A stretch of 64,000 nucleotides of DNA from Parendozoicomonas haliclonae (GTDB taxonomy: Bacteria > Pseudomonadota > Gammaproteobacteria > Pseudomonadales > Endozoicomonadaceae), in the NCBI RefSeq assembly GCF_900174585.1, contig NZ_FWPT01000010.1, forward strand, positions 124,001 to 188,000, in the 5' to 3' direction. The notes beneath the pieces are model-generated. The model did not search any database, was not told where the DNA came from, and was given only the letters and a program-made list of their open reading frames with translations. Both the position numbers and the translations under genes were made by a program. Shown here one piece after another: positions 1 to 7,828 of this stretch; within the stretch, counting starts at the first letter, position 1; the number at the start of each line of letters is the position of its first letter.

Positions 1-1
1 G

Positions 2-76
2 CTGGACGCAGAAGCCCGTCAGATCTCTTTCAACGAGATGATGACTATCGCTCTGGATGCGGTTGTTTCTCTGTAA
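2..76 (+). CDS. C-terminal end of an unidentified protein (partial)
   Basis: An open frame enters from the left edge and stops at TAA 74-76, giving 24 residues that end in ALDAVVSL. Too little is visible to name the family. It is treated as a real gene end because the codon use matches the neighbouring genes and a strong rho-independent terminator follows about 75 bp downstream, before the next gene begins. Confidence 0.55.
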   Translation: MDAEARQISFNEMMTIALDAVVSL

Positions 77-149
77 TAAAAGCAGCTCTGTAATATCAGC
101 CGCAAGGATTCAGCCTGAAGCAGGCTGTAATCATTGACTGTAAATGTGT

Positions 150-188
150 CACGGGCAGGTGAAGCGATTCATCTGCCCGTGTTTTTTT
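150..188 (+). terminator. Strong rho-independent terminator
   Basis: A 14-bp stem (150-163 pairing with 168-181, one G-U pair) closes a GCGA tetraloop and is followed at once by seven T residues (182-188). It ends transcription of the partial gene at the left edge and insulates the gene starting at 266. Confidence 0.9.
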
Positions 189-265
189 GTAATATCCCTG
201 TTCGGTATTGGCCGGATTTTTACCGTGAAACTATAGTCCTGAGCCTCTTTAGGCAGGATTAGGCT

Positions 266-1327
266 GTGAAGCGCTTGTTTCCAAAGACACTGCTACTGCA
301 GTTTCTTTTCGTCGGCTACGTTCTTGGTTGCTCCATGCTTCGTGCAGAAGCTTTGAGCGAAGCATCGAACTTCCATCCTCTACCCAAAGCCAGCAATGTT
401 TACTTTGATAAACAAGGCTGCCGTTACCTTGGCAAGGTGACGGAGGTCGGGTCGCTTGATCTTTACCGGCTGTGTGAAGGTTTTGCTCCTGCTCGGATTC
501 AACAGATGAATGTCCATGGCTCATTGTTGAACAGCATTCCTCCCGAAAGTGTTATGCACTTCTTTCGTGATAACGATTACCCATTGTGGATACAGTCACC
601 TGAGGGGCTTCCCTATCATCTGGTGAATCGTGCAGATACCGAATCGGTCGACTTTGCGCTTCTTGCACAGATTTTAGCCGCAGAGGATGCCGAGTACTCT
701 CAAATACTTTGGCGCTGGTTTGATAATCACTCTGGATGGGGGCAGGCTCTCTCAAAGGGGAGCCAGTACATTGCCATGGAGCTGTTGTTACTGTCGCCCC
801 TGCTGTTTAAAGATGTTTTCGGCATAGCCCGGATGGCTTGGTTGGTGAATGCTTCCAACGCGCAGCGGGGTGCTGAACATATTGCCAGTGTCAGTGAAGC
901 TTTAGCCATGTTGGGTATTGGCGCATTGAACAGTCTGTCGCCGGATAAGCTGACGCATACAATGTATTCCGCATTGAAGGAAGAGCTGATATTCCGAATC
1001 GGATTTCAGTGGGGTTCATCCACATTACTGCAACGTTGTCTGACTGAGAATGATGACTGGCCCGCCCGGCAGCGCGCTATTTCACGCTGGTCCCGTCTTG
1101 TAGGAAGCTCTCTGTTTGCTGCGGCTCATATTTATTACACGCCCAGTCGACAATCATGGTTATTCTTTCGTTATCTGGCCAGCAGCTATTGGGTGAATGG
1201 TGAGATGTTTGAGCGTTTTGGATTGGCGGGCGTCTGGCTGGAACACACACTGTTTAATACGACGGTGGATGTTAGCCTGAAATCTTTACTGACTTTAGTG
1301 CAGTATATGTCCACTTATCGGCAGTAA
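266..1327 (+). CDS. CPBP-family (Abi/CAAX-like) intramembrane protease, exported N-terminus
   Basis: The C-terminal third carries the three signatures of CPBP glutamic intramembrane proteases: EELIFR (about residue 240), FAAAH (about 288) and HTLFN (about 329). In this family the glutamates and histidines form the active site within membrane helices. The first 25 residues form a signal-like hydrophobic segment ending VLGC, which might be a lipobox, so the roughly 200-residue region before the catalytic part may face the periplasm. The start is GTG at 266, with AGGA seven bases upstream; no ATG fits better. The gene lies alone between the terminator at 150-188 and a convergent gene whose stop is only 3 bp away. 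The substrate is unknown. A second CPBP gene lies at 13258-13899. The family call is firm, the role is not. Confidence 0.75.
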   Translation: MKRLFPKTLLLQFLFVGYVLGCSMLRAEALSEASNFHPLPKASNVYFDKQGCRYLGKVTEVGSLDLYRLCEGFAPARIQQMNVHGSLLNSIPPESVMHFFRDNDYPLWIQSPEGLPYHLVNRADTESVDFALLAQILAAEDAEYSQILWRWFDNHSGWGQALSKGSQYIAMELLLLSPLLFKDVFGIARMAWLVNASNAQRGAEHIASVSEALAMLGIGALNSLSPDKLTHTMYSALKEELIFRIGFQWGSSTLLQRCLTENDDWPARQRAISRWSRLVGSSLFAAAHIYYTPSRQSWLFFRYLASSYWVNGEMFERFGLAGVWLEHTLFNTTVDVSLKSLLTLVQYMSTYRQ

Positions 1328-1330
1328 GTC

Positions 1331-2293
1331 CTAGTTGGCCCTTCGTTTGGGAGAGCTGGATAGAGGCTGAATTGCGATAGCTTCTGGTTGGGCTTTCTCT
1401 TCTTTTTCTTTGGCCTGCTTATTGGGTTGAGCGGTGTGGTCCGGCAATTCTCTCTTGTATACCTCCAGATCTGCGCGAAGCCTTCCGATTAGTTGAGGCA
1501 GGATCAGCTGGATGGTCTTTGGGTCTTCCAGCTGTTTTGAGGCCGCATAATCTACCAATGCCGAAGGTTCAATTTTTGCTTCCAGCGCATTACAAAACTT
1601 CGGTAGTGTGGCTTGCTGTTCGTACAAGGCGTGTTCAATGCCGGCGGCCAGCCAGCTAACCCAGCGTTGTGAGGCTTGTTCATTGACCAGGGCTTGAGAG
1701 TTCTCAAGATTACTGTAGCTCTGGGCCATCACAATATGGAACAGCCGTTCATCGTAGCCACATTGGATATAGCGGTTTATAAAACTTGGCAGTACAGCAA
1801 GCAAAAAGGGTTCATGAGTGGTTAATACTTCCTGCGCCAGCGAGGCCATGTTTTCGTTTTGGGTCAGATCGACTGTGGTCCTGGGGGGGAAGCTATTGCA
1901 GGTTATGCAGCAGGCTTTAAAAAACTCGTGCAGCTGGATTGGCGTTGTTGGCGAGTGTCCAAGCTGTGGCCTGGGCCTATCGGCAAATTTATGGGGGAAG
2001 AACTGTTGGCTGGCAAAGTATTTTCCGGAAAGCAGGCACACTTCCCGGTGGGTCAGTTTACGTTCTACTTTGCTCAGTACTTGCAGATAGCGCTGGGGTA
2101 TATCGATATCTTGTGTACTAAGGCCTGTCAGGCCCTCAATATGTATCTGACTGACTACCTGGAAGGTTTTGCCATTGATGACCCACTCAGCCTGCGCATG
2201 CGGTGTATCTGACCGGGCAATGTGCTGGAGACTTTGGATAAAGTCATAGAGTTCTATGTGGTTTTCTGTAGGTAATCGACTTATAGGGGTCAC
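1331..2293 (-). CDS. Hypothetical protein, 320 residues
   Basis: I do not recognise this protein. It is soluble with no signal peptide or membrane segment. It has a Cys cluster (KACCITC) near residue 130, a mostly helical-looking middle, and a charged, Lys/Glu/Pro-rich C-terminal tail (about residues 285-320) that is probably disordered. It converges on the CPBP gene with only 3 bp between the stop codons. The frame is open over nearly 1 kb with ordinary codon use, so a real gene is likely. The style (long unknown protein with a basic, low-complexity tail) resembles lineage-specific proteins of host-associated Oceanospirillales, which is only an impression. Confidence 0.6.
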   Translation of the reverse strand: MTPISRLPTENHIELYDFIQSLQHIARSDTPHAQAEWVINGKTFQVVSQIHIEGLTGLSTQDIDIPQRYLQVLSKVERKLTHREVCLLSGKYFASQQFFPHKFADRPRPQLGHSPTTPIQLHEFFKACCITCNSFPPRTTVDLTQNENMASLAQEVLTTHEPFLLAVLPSFINRYIQCGYDERLFHIVMAQSYSNLENSQALVNEQASQRWVSWLAAGIEHALYEQQATLPKFCNALEAKIEPSALVDYAASKQLEDPKTIQLILPQLIGRLRADLEVYKRELPDHTAQPNKQAKEKEEKAQPEAIAIQPLSSSPKRRAN

Positions 2294-2446
2294 GGGTTTC
2301 CCTCCCTGGGCCAGAACTTCTTAGGCCTTCTTCTTGCCCGCGAGTTCTCTTTTTACCTGACTGAATTGTCAGGCTGACTGGCAATATCCAGATAAGCCAT
2401 GGAAAATAGCACCGGGCCTGTACTGGCAAAAATAACGAGAGAATGT

Positions 2447-3199
2447 ATGGAATTCCGCCCCTGTATCGATATCCACAATGGCAAGGTCAAGCAGATTGTC
2501 GGCAGCTCCCTGACTGATAGTGACAACTCCGCGCAGGTGAACTTTGAAAGTAAACACTCACCGGCCTGGTTTGCCAATTTGTATGCGCAGGATAACCTGC
2601 GGGGCGGCCATGTAATCAAGCTGGGGCCAGGTAATGAGGACGCGGCCCGGGAAGCTCTGGGTGCCTGGCCGGGTGGTTTGCAGATTGGCGGTGGCATAAC
2701 CGCAGACAATGCCCGGGACTATCTGGATATGGGCGCATCTCAGGTGATTGTGACGTCTTATGTCTTCCGTGAGGGGCGGATTGATTATGAGCGTCTGGAC
2801 AAACTGGTTGCTGTGACAGGTAAGGGCAGACTGGTGCTGGATCTTTCCTGCAAAGCGCGTGATGGGCAATATTTTATTGTGACTGATCGCTGGCAGACCT
2901 TTACTGAAGCCACGGTCAGTAAGGAAATACTGACCCGGCTGGCCGGTTATTGCAGTGAATTCCTGGTTCATGCCGCTTCTGTGGAAGGGTTGATGCAGGG
3001 GCCTGATCTGGAGCTGGTAAAGCTTCTTGCTGAGCACTCTCCGATCCCGGTGACCTATGCCGGTGGTATTGCCACGCTTGAGGATGTTGAAGCTGTGCGG
3101 CAGGCAGGCGAAAACAAAATCCATATCACCATTGGCAGTGCGCTGGATATTTTTGGTGGCAGCCTTAGCTACAAAGCTGTTGTTGATGCCTGCAGGTAA
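2447..3199 (+). CDS. Eukaryotic-type HisA (ProFAR isomerase)
   Basis: This is a (beta/alpha)8-barrel protein of about 250 residues that starts with MEFRPCIDIHNGKVKQIVG, the hallmark N-terminus of the fungal and plant type of phosphoribosylformimino-AICAR isomerase (yeast HIS6, plant HISN3). The enzyme performs the fourth step of histidine synthesis. The first barrel Asp (CID) and a second Asp in LDLSCK match the two catalytic acids of HisA. Later strand ends are TYAGGIA and TIGSALDIFGG, typical phosphate-binding loops. I chose ATG 2447 because family members begin exactly here and GAGA precedes it; an in-frame ATG at 2399 would add 16 unrelated residues. No other histidine genes are nearby, so it stands apart from any his operon. 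Confidence 0.82.
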   Translation: MEFRPCIDIHNGKVKQIVGSSLTDSDNSAQVNFESKHSPAWFANLYAQDNLRGGHVIKLGPGNEDAAREALGAWPGGLQIGGGITADNARDYLDMGASQVIVTSYVFREGRIDYERLDKLVAVTGKGRLVLDLSCKARDGQYFIVTDRWQTFTEATVSKEILTRLAGYCSEFLVHAASVEGLMQGPDLELVKLLAEHSPIPVTYAGGIATLEDVEAVRQAGENKIHITIGSALDIFGGSLSYKAVVDACR

Positions 3200-3260
3200 A
3201 CCTGCGGGATAGCAGCTACATTGTCTCATCCCGTAATCTGTTTTGGTTAGGGATAGAGAA

Positions 3261-3695
3261 ATGCAAAGGTTTTTAAGGCGAGTCTCATTATTACTGGTTG
3301 TTGCAACCTTGCTGTTGCCAGCCTTGTCTTCTGCCGATGATGCTGATCGGTTTGCAGGTACCTGGCGTAATCAGCGAGGCTCGGTTCTGGCGCTGTCAAA
3401 GCAGGATCGGGATAACTTAAAAGGCACTTTCGCCACAGCCGTCGCATCTACAAGAGACTGTATTGGTTATAAGGCGCCTTTGAACGCGGCCATTAATGGC
3501 AATGCCATTGCACTCAGCCTGACGATGAAGGGATGTGGTTCACCTTATGTCGTTGCTATGACCGGCACGCTGCACAAAGACAAAGACCAGAAAGAGACGC
3601 TGGTGATGCAGGCGCTGATACAGTCCAAGGGAGAAGATCACTGGAACTCCCGCATCCAGACTACTGATTATTATTACCGGCAAGGCAGTCAATAA
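3261..3695 (+). CDS. Avidin-like secreted beta-barrel protein
   Basis: A signal peptide (MQRFLRRVSLLLVVATLLLPALSSA, cut after residue 25) leads a roughly 119-residue domain that matches the avidin/streptavidin pattern. GTWRNQRGSVLAL corresponds to GTWYNQLGS, LKGTFATAVAS to LTGTYESAVGN, and the final EDHWNSRIQTTDYYYR to the W120 strand and the last strand. The positions of streptavidin W79, W92 and W108 are occupied here by non-aromatic residues (around ALSLTMK, VAMTGT and MQALI), so biotin binding is doubtful. Two cysteines (in RDCIG and KGCGS) could form a disulfide. ATG 3261 is preceded by AGGGA seven bases upstream; a TTG at 3243 would spoil the signal peptide. It follows hisA by about 60 bp. 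Confidence 0.7.
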   Translation: MQRFLRRVSLLLVVATLLLPALSSADDADRFAGTWRNQRGSVLALSKQDRDNLKGTFATAVASTRDCIGYKAPLNAAINGNAIALSLTMKGCGSPYVVAMTGTLHKDKDQKETLVMQALIQSKGEDHWNSRIQTTDYYYRQGSQ

Positions 3696-3745
3696 CCCGG
3701 CCGTTGTAATATACTGCGCGTTTTTACCGAACTGGTTTTAACGAA

Positions 3746-4150
3746 ATGGAAGATATCATTGATCTGCTGCGGGAACGTAATGAAGATGTACCCACCCCGC
3801 TGGATTTGCCGGACGATGATGATCTGATCACAGTGCAGGAGCAGATCCTGATCCATCTGCCGGATGACTATAAAATTTTCCTCAAGGAAGTGGGGGATGT
3901 TATCTGCGGTTCAATCGAACCGGCCACGGCTGTTGATGAAAACTCCCACACCTATCTGCCGGAAATCACCGCGACTGCCTGGGATCTGGGTATGCCCCGT
4001 GAACTGATTGCGATCTGTGAAGTGCATGATGGTTATTACTGCATTGAGCAGGATGGCAATGTCCGGTTCTGGACCCATGATGGTGAGCTGATTGAAGATG
4101 AATGGCCGACTATCTGGCACTGGGCACGGGATGTCTGGCTGGAGAGCTAA
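3746..4150 (+). CDS. SMI1/KNR4 (SUKH) family protein
   Basis: A small acidic protein of 134 residues with the SMI1/KNR4 pattern: a helix-rich start, LPDDYKIFLKEVGD near residue 33, CEVHDGYYCIEQDGNVRFW near residue 90, and a closing EWPTIWHWARDVWLE. SUKH proteins occur as immunity proteins of contact-dependent toxins and as general scaffold-like proteins. No toxin gene is next to it, so a housekeeping or orphan-immunity role cannot be separated. It follows the avidin-like gene by 50 bp on the same strand. Confidence 0.75.
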   Translation: MEDIIDLLRERNEDVPTPLDLPDDDDLITVQEQILIHLPDDYKIFLKEVGDVICGSIEPATAVDENSHTYLPEITATAWDLGMPRELIAICEVHDGYYCIEQDGNVRFWTHDGELIEDEWPTIWHWARDVWLES

Positions 4151-4169
4151 CAGACGTTGTAACCGCTGA

Positions 4170-4784
4170 TTAACTCTCGTGAGGGAGTACGTGTAGCTCT
4201 AACTCTCTGTTTATCTCCGGTCCCACATAACCCATTTGCAGGGGATGGAGTTGGTGCCAGGGGATCCACTGCTGAACAGTAGCTTCTGATAAGTCAGGGG
4301 ATCCCAAACCAATTTCATCCGGGTATTTGATATAGGCACAGGTGGATTCCTGCCGGAACTCACCGCCATGAATTCTCAGATGCCCGTTGATGGACCATTT
4401 GCTTGTTCCTTTGAAAGATGCGTTACAGCTATGGAACGGGCACAGGCCTTTTTCCTTTCTTCGGGGCTCAATAAAATCCATTACGTTCCAGAGCGCATTA
4501 TAGGTGATGGTATCTTGTGTATAGCCCTGCAGAAACAGATAGGCCCTCTCTGGGTTGCAGGGGATGATCATACGCGCTTCGCGCTGTGATAGATTCTCGG
4601 CAGCTACGGCCAGTTCGGCCATTATCAGTAGCCTGAACTGAAATACTGAGACCACAAGGCTTTGGGGGGTAATCTGAATGCTGTTGGAGTCAGAAATACT
4701 TGTTTGTTCATCGCCAGAGTTTTCGCCAGTGGCAGTAGCAACAGGTGTGGTCAGGCCGTTAGAGAGTGGTGGTTGAGAAAACAT
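4170..4784 (-). CDS. Hypothetical protein with a C2H2-like zinc finger
   Basis: This protein has 204 residues. The N-terminal 45 residues are Ser/Thr/Asn/Gln-rich and probably disordered. A helical region follows, then a zinc-finger-like module with C115, C120, H135 and H139: CPFHSCNASF, then SINGHLRIHGGEF. The F four residues after the second Cys, the HLRIH spacing and the GEF linker echo eukaryotic C2H2 fingers, although the Cys-to-His loop is 14 residues instead of 12. ATG 4784 is preceded by AGGA at good spacing; an upstream TTG at 4886 would add 34 residues. Homology was judged by eye. A DNA-binding or host-directed role is possible but unproven. Confidence 0.6.
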   Translation of the reverse strand: MFSQPPLSNGLTTPVATATGENSGDEQTSISDSNSIQITPQSLVVSVFQFRLLIMAELAVAAENLSQREARMIIPCNPERAYLFLQGYTQDTITYNALWNVMDFIEPRRKEKGLCPFHSCNASFKGTSKWSINGHLRIHGGEFRQESTCAYIKYPDEIGLGSPDLSEATVQQWIPWHQLHPLQMGYVGPEINRELELHVLPHES

Positions 4785-4893
4785 GGCGACCGTCCTGATC
4801 CAAAATAAAGGGAAATCACCTGTTAGATCATCAGGAAAGCCATAATGCAGAGGTTTGGATAACCGAGCGGTCAGTGGCTCTGACAACGCTGTA

Positions 4894-5199
4894 TCAGCGG
4901 CTGCTTCTGCGGTTTATTGTCGGTGAGTCATACTCGCTGTAATCGCGAATATCTCCCTGCCACTGATGCTGGTGGACTTTCTGCCGCTCCCGCAGAGACA
5001 TGCCAAAGATCTGTTCATGAACCTCGGCAATCAAGGCATCCCGCTGGGGTGCACTGTAGATTCCCATATAAATCCCTGCCTGCATAAACCCTTCAATACG
5101 GCTGCGCTGCTCAGCCACAGGCTTATGGCCAGCCTTGAGTTGCTGGTAATAGCTGGACAGTTGTCTGCGAACTTCCTCGAGATACCGTTCCTGATTCAT
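4894..5199 (-). CDS. Small conserved-looking hypothetical protein
   Basis: A 101-residue protein, charged and helical (MNQERYLEEVRRQLSSYYQQ at the start), with RIEGFMQAGIYMGI in the middle and an Arg-rich end. I recall similar short proteins in Pseudomonas and relatives with the pattern EQRxRxEGFxxAG but know no function. It is divergent from the PhyH gene at 5315, and its stop lies about 110 bp from the zinc-finger gene on the same strand. Confidence 0.6.
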   Translation of the reverse strand: MNQERYLEEVRRQLSSYYQQLKAGHKPVAEQRSRIEGFMQAGIYMGIYSAPQRDALIAEVHEQIFGMSLRERQKVHQHQWQGDIRDYSEYDSPTINRRSSR

Positions 5200-5314
5200 A
5201 ACGCTGGTTTTATTATTGCTGTTTTTGTTAATGGGACATTGTCGGAAATTGCCAGTGCATCTGGCAAGTGCGGGCGGTATATTCCGCTAAGAAAAATAAT
5301 AAGAGTTCGATGCT

Positions 5315-6253
5315 ATGAGTGAATCTTTAGGTGGTCAGACCGTGGCTACGGGGTTACATGATGCGCTTGTTCAACAATACCGTGAGCGGGGTTACCTGTG
5401 TCCGCTACCGGTTTTCTCCCTTGAAGAAGCGGCTGAGTTGCGCGGCTTGCTGGAACAGGCTGAGTCCAGCAGTGGGGGAAGGCTCTCCAAGATCGAGTTG
5501 AATAAAACCTATCTTATTCAGGAGTGGGCGGATCGGATTGTTCATCATCCAGCGGTGCTGGATGCGGTCGAGTCTTTGATTGGTCCCGATATCCTTTGCT
5601 ACATGACCAATCTGTTTATCAAAGAGCCGGGTACAGGCAACTTTGTCTCCATGCATCAGGATGCCGCCTATTGGGGCGTGGATGCTGATGATGTGGTCAC
5701 TGCCTGGGTGGCTTTGAGTGTCAGTGATGAACAGTCCGGTTGCATGAAGGTGATTCCGGGGACGCATACCCGAGATTTTCGTCAGGAAAACACTTACGAC
5801 AAAGATAACCTGTTAACCCGTGGGCAGACTATTGCTGAAGCGCTGGATGACAGTCAGTCGGTATTTATGGCACTGCAGCCGGGAGAGATGTCTCTCCATC
5901 ACTTCCGAATTGTGCATGGCTCCGAGCCGAATCGGGCTGAGGATCGTCGTATTGGTCTGGCGATCCGTTATGTTTCCGCCAAAGGAAAGAAGATTGGCCA
6001 GCCGGAATCGGCACTGTTGGTGCGTGGCCAGAGCTATGGGCATTTTATTGAAGAAAAACGCTGGACTACGCTCTCGTCTACAGAGCGAAAACTTCAGCAT
6101 AATCAGGCACTGAGCCGCCAGATTCGTAATCTGTTTGAGCCGGACGAAGACACAGCTCTCGGAGAACGTTTGCGCCTGAGAGTGATGAAAACCGTCTTTA
6201 TGTTCTATGGTTCTCTGCGTGGATTCGGAATCAGGCTGGGGCTGGTCAGGTAA
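5315..6253 (+). CDS. Phytanoyl-CoA dioxygenase (PhyH) family protein
   Basis: A 312-residue member of the Fe(II)/2-oxoglutarate-dependent PhyH family. The iron facial triad is visible: H114 and D116 in MHQDAAYWG, and H201 in HFRIVHGSEPNR. An Arg shortly after (RIGLAIRY) is positioned to bind 2-oxoglutarate. The segment SGCMKVIPGTH is the usual strand between these. Members hydroxylate varied small molecules, so the substrate cannot be named. The next gene, an ADP-ribosylglycohydrolase-like protein, begins about 60 bp downstream on the same strand, so the two may be co-transcribed. Confidence 0.85.
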   Translation: MSESLGGQTVATGLHDALVQQYRERGYLCPLPVFSLEEAAELRGLLEQAESSSGGRLSKIELNKTYLIQEWADRIVHHPAVLDAVESLIGPDILCYMTNLFIKEPGTGNFVSMHQDAAYWGVDADDVVTAWVALSVSDEQSGCMKVIPGTHTRDFRQENTYDKDNLLTRGQTIAEALDDSQSVFMALQPGEMSLHHFRIVHGSEPNRAEDRRIGLAIRYVSAKGKKIGQPESALLVRGQSYGHFIEEKRWTTLSSTERKLQHNQALSRQIRNLFEPDEDTALGERLRLRVMKTVFMFYGSLRGFGIRLGLVR

Positions 6254-6311
6254 CCATTCGGCTTCGGCCCGGCGACAGACGTCTTGCAAGGTTGTATCAG
6301 GAGACATGTAC

Positions 6312-7244
6312 ATGCTGGAAAACAGGGCTTTGCACTGTGTGTTAGGCGCTTATGTCGCAGATGCTGCGGCTCTCGGGTTCCATTGGTTGTATGACCAGTC
6401 TTTGATCGCCCGCTATGGTGGCGATCACCCAGAATTCCACCTTCCCAATCGGGAAGAGTATGGCGACAAGGGTTACTTTGCCCATGAGGGGAAAGCCATT
6501 GGAGACCTGTCTCACTACGGTGCGCAGCTGACGGCCATGCTCGATAGCCTGCAGTCCTCCGGCGACTATCAGGAAGAGCGCTATATTCAGGCGTATCGTC
6601 ACTGGTTTGATTTTGGTGGAATGTGGCAGGGCTATATCGACCACCCCACCCGAGGCACTTTGTTAAATATCTACCAGCGGGAGGCGCAGGAGCAGCCGTT
6701 GTCTGGTTGTGGTGCTGATGATACTCAGAATCCCGCACTCTCCAATCTTCCGGCATTGATTGCTTATTGTGGTCATCAAGATGATATCAGCCAGGCGGTC
6801 GAATCGGCTGTTCGGGTGACCAATAACAATGATCAGGCTGTGCTCTATGCACAGGCTGCCGCATTGATGCTCCAGAGTGCCTTGCGGGGCGGTTCACCCT
6901 ATGTTTGTGTGATGGCTGCCCGTAATGCCGGAGCGTTTATTGATGCCCAGATCGACAAGGCGGAATCTTTGAGCGAGAAAACCTCAAGAGAAGTGGCTGC
7001 TGAAGTGGGGATGGCCTGCCAGCTGGAAGCCTCTTTTGTGGTGATCTGCCATCTGCTGTTGAACACACAATCTTACGAACAGGCGATCAGGGAGAATATT
7101 CTCTGTGGTGGTGATTCCTGTGGCCGGGCCATTACTCTTGGTGCGGTACTGGGAGCCTGCTATTCAGGTACAGAACAAACCATACCTGCAGAATGGATTA
7201 CTAAAACGCAGTTGCCACCTGTCTTGTTTCAGAGCCTGAGATAA
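6312..7244 (+). CDS. ADP-ribosylglycohydrolase (DraG/ARH-like) family protein
   Basis: A 310-residue all-helical protein with family landmarks: ALHCVLGAYVADAAALGFHWLYD at the N-terminus, SHYGAQLTAMLDSL, RVTNNNDQAV in the middle, and GGDSCGRAITLGAVLGA near the end. True DraG/ARH hydrolases bind metal through acidic residues in the N-terminal region and in GGDTDT; here the last motif is GGDSCG, so one ligand is lost and activity on ADP-ribose is uncertain. The start at 6312 has AGGAG eight bases upstream; ATG 6306 is also possible but too close. It follows the PhyH gene. Confidence 0.75.
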   Translation: MLENRALHCVLGAYVADAAALGFHWLYDQSLIARYGGDHPEFHLPNREEYGDKGYFAHEGKAIGDLSHYGAQLTAMLDSLQSSGDYQEERYIQAYRHWFDFGGMWQGYIDHPTRGTLLNIYQREAQEQPLSGCGADDTQNPALSNLPALIAYCGHQDDISQAVESAVRVTNNNDQAVLYAQAAALMLQSALRGGSPYVCVMAARNAGAFIDAQIDKAESLSEKTSREVAAEVGMACQLEASFVVICHLLLNTQSYEQAIRENILCGGDSCGRAITLGAVLGACYSGTEQTIPAEWITKTQLPPVLFQSLR

Positions 7245-7267
7245 AGTGTCCGGGGCCTGCCGACGAT

Positions 7268-7825
7268 TTATTGTGAGTTATTGATCACATCTTCAAGTTT
7301 GATCGGACAGCGCTGGCTGATCCGTTCAATCTTGATGTCGTCCAGAGTGTCGTATGCGCTCGGAACCAGTTCGGAGATCAGCGGCGTGTCGATATCTGAT
7401 GTATCTGGATTGGCATTTCCTGCGTCTTTGTAAGCCGAGATTTTCGTGTCGGAATAGGGGTAGGCGGTGTCCTTATGCTGAAAATGTATCAGCAGAGTTC
7501 TTCTCGGCAACCGGTTCTGTGGGGCTGGAATTTCTTCACCCTTATAATCAATTGAGGCATCAAATACGGCAGATGACGTATTATAGTGCTCAAAGATCAG
7601 AAAACCCTTGGATGTATAAGTCGCGTGGCTTTCAAACGTTTCATCATTATCGGTGCGTGAGAATGAAACCTCGAAATCACAGCTGATATTGAAGGGATTT
7701 TTATCCTCAAGATTCAGATCACTTTCGCTGTACACATGAAGTGAATCCTTGTTGATCTGTTGATCCAATGCTGATGTGCTCAGAATCACACTGCTGATGA
7801 GCGTTATGACCAGGGGCTTTAACAT
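7268..7825 (-). CDS. Secreted hypothetical protein, paralogue A
   Basis: A 185-residue protein with a signal peptide (about 19 residues). It is clearly a paralogue of the gene just upstream (7829-8404): both share CDxxVxF near residue 50, a central FxxYNT, the block NRLPxxTxLIHxxHKxTAYPYS, and the ending RIxQRCP. One Cys in the first block and one in RCP are conserved in both and may pair in a disulfide. Its start lies 3 bp after the stop of paralogue A's upstream neighbour, so the pair is one transcription unit. No known family is recognised. Base composition is more A/T-rich than copA next door. Confidence 0.7.
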   Translation of the reverse strand: MLKPLVITLISSVILSTSALDQQINKDSLHVYSESDLNLEDKNPFNISCDFEVSFSRTDNDETFESHATYTSKGFLIFEHYNTSSAVFDASIDYKGEEIPAPQNRLPRRTLLIHFQHKDTAYPYSDTKISAYKDAGNANPDTSDIDTPLISELVPSAYDTLDDIKIERISQRCPIKLEDVINNSQ

Positions 7826-7828
7826 AAG

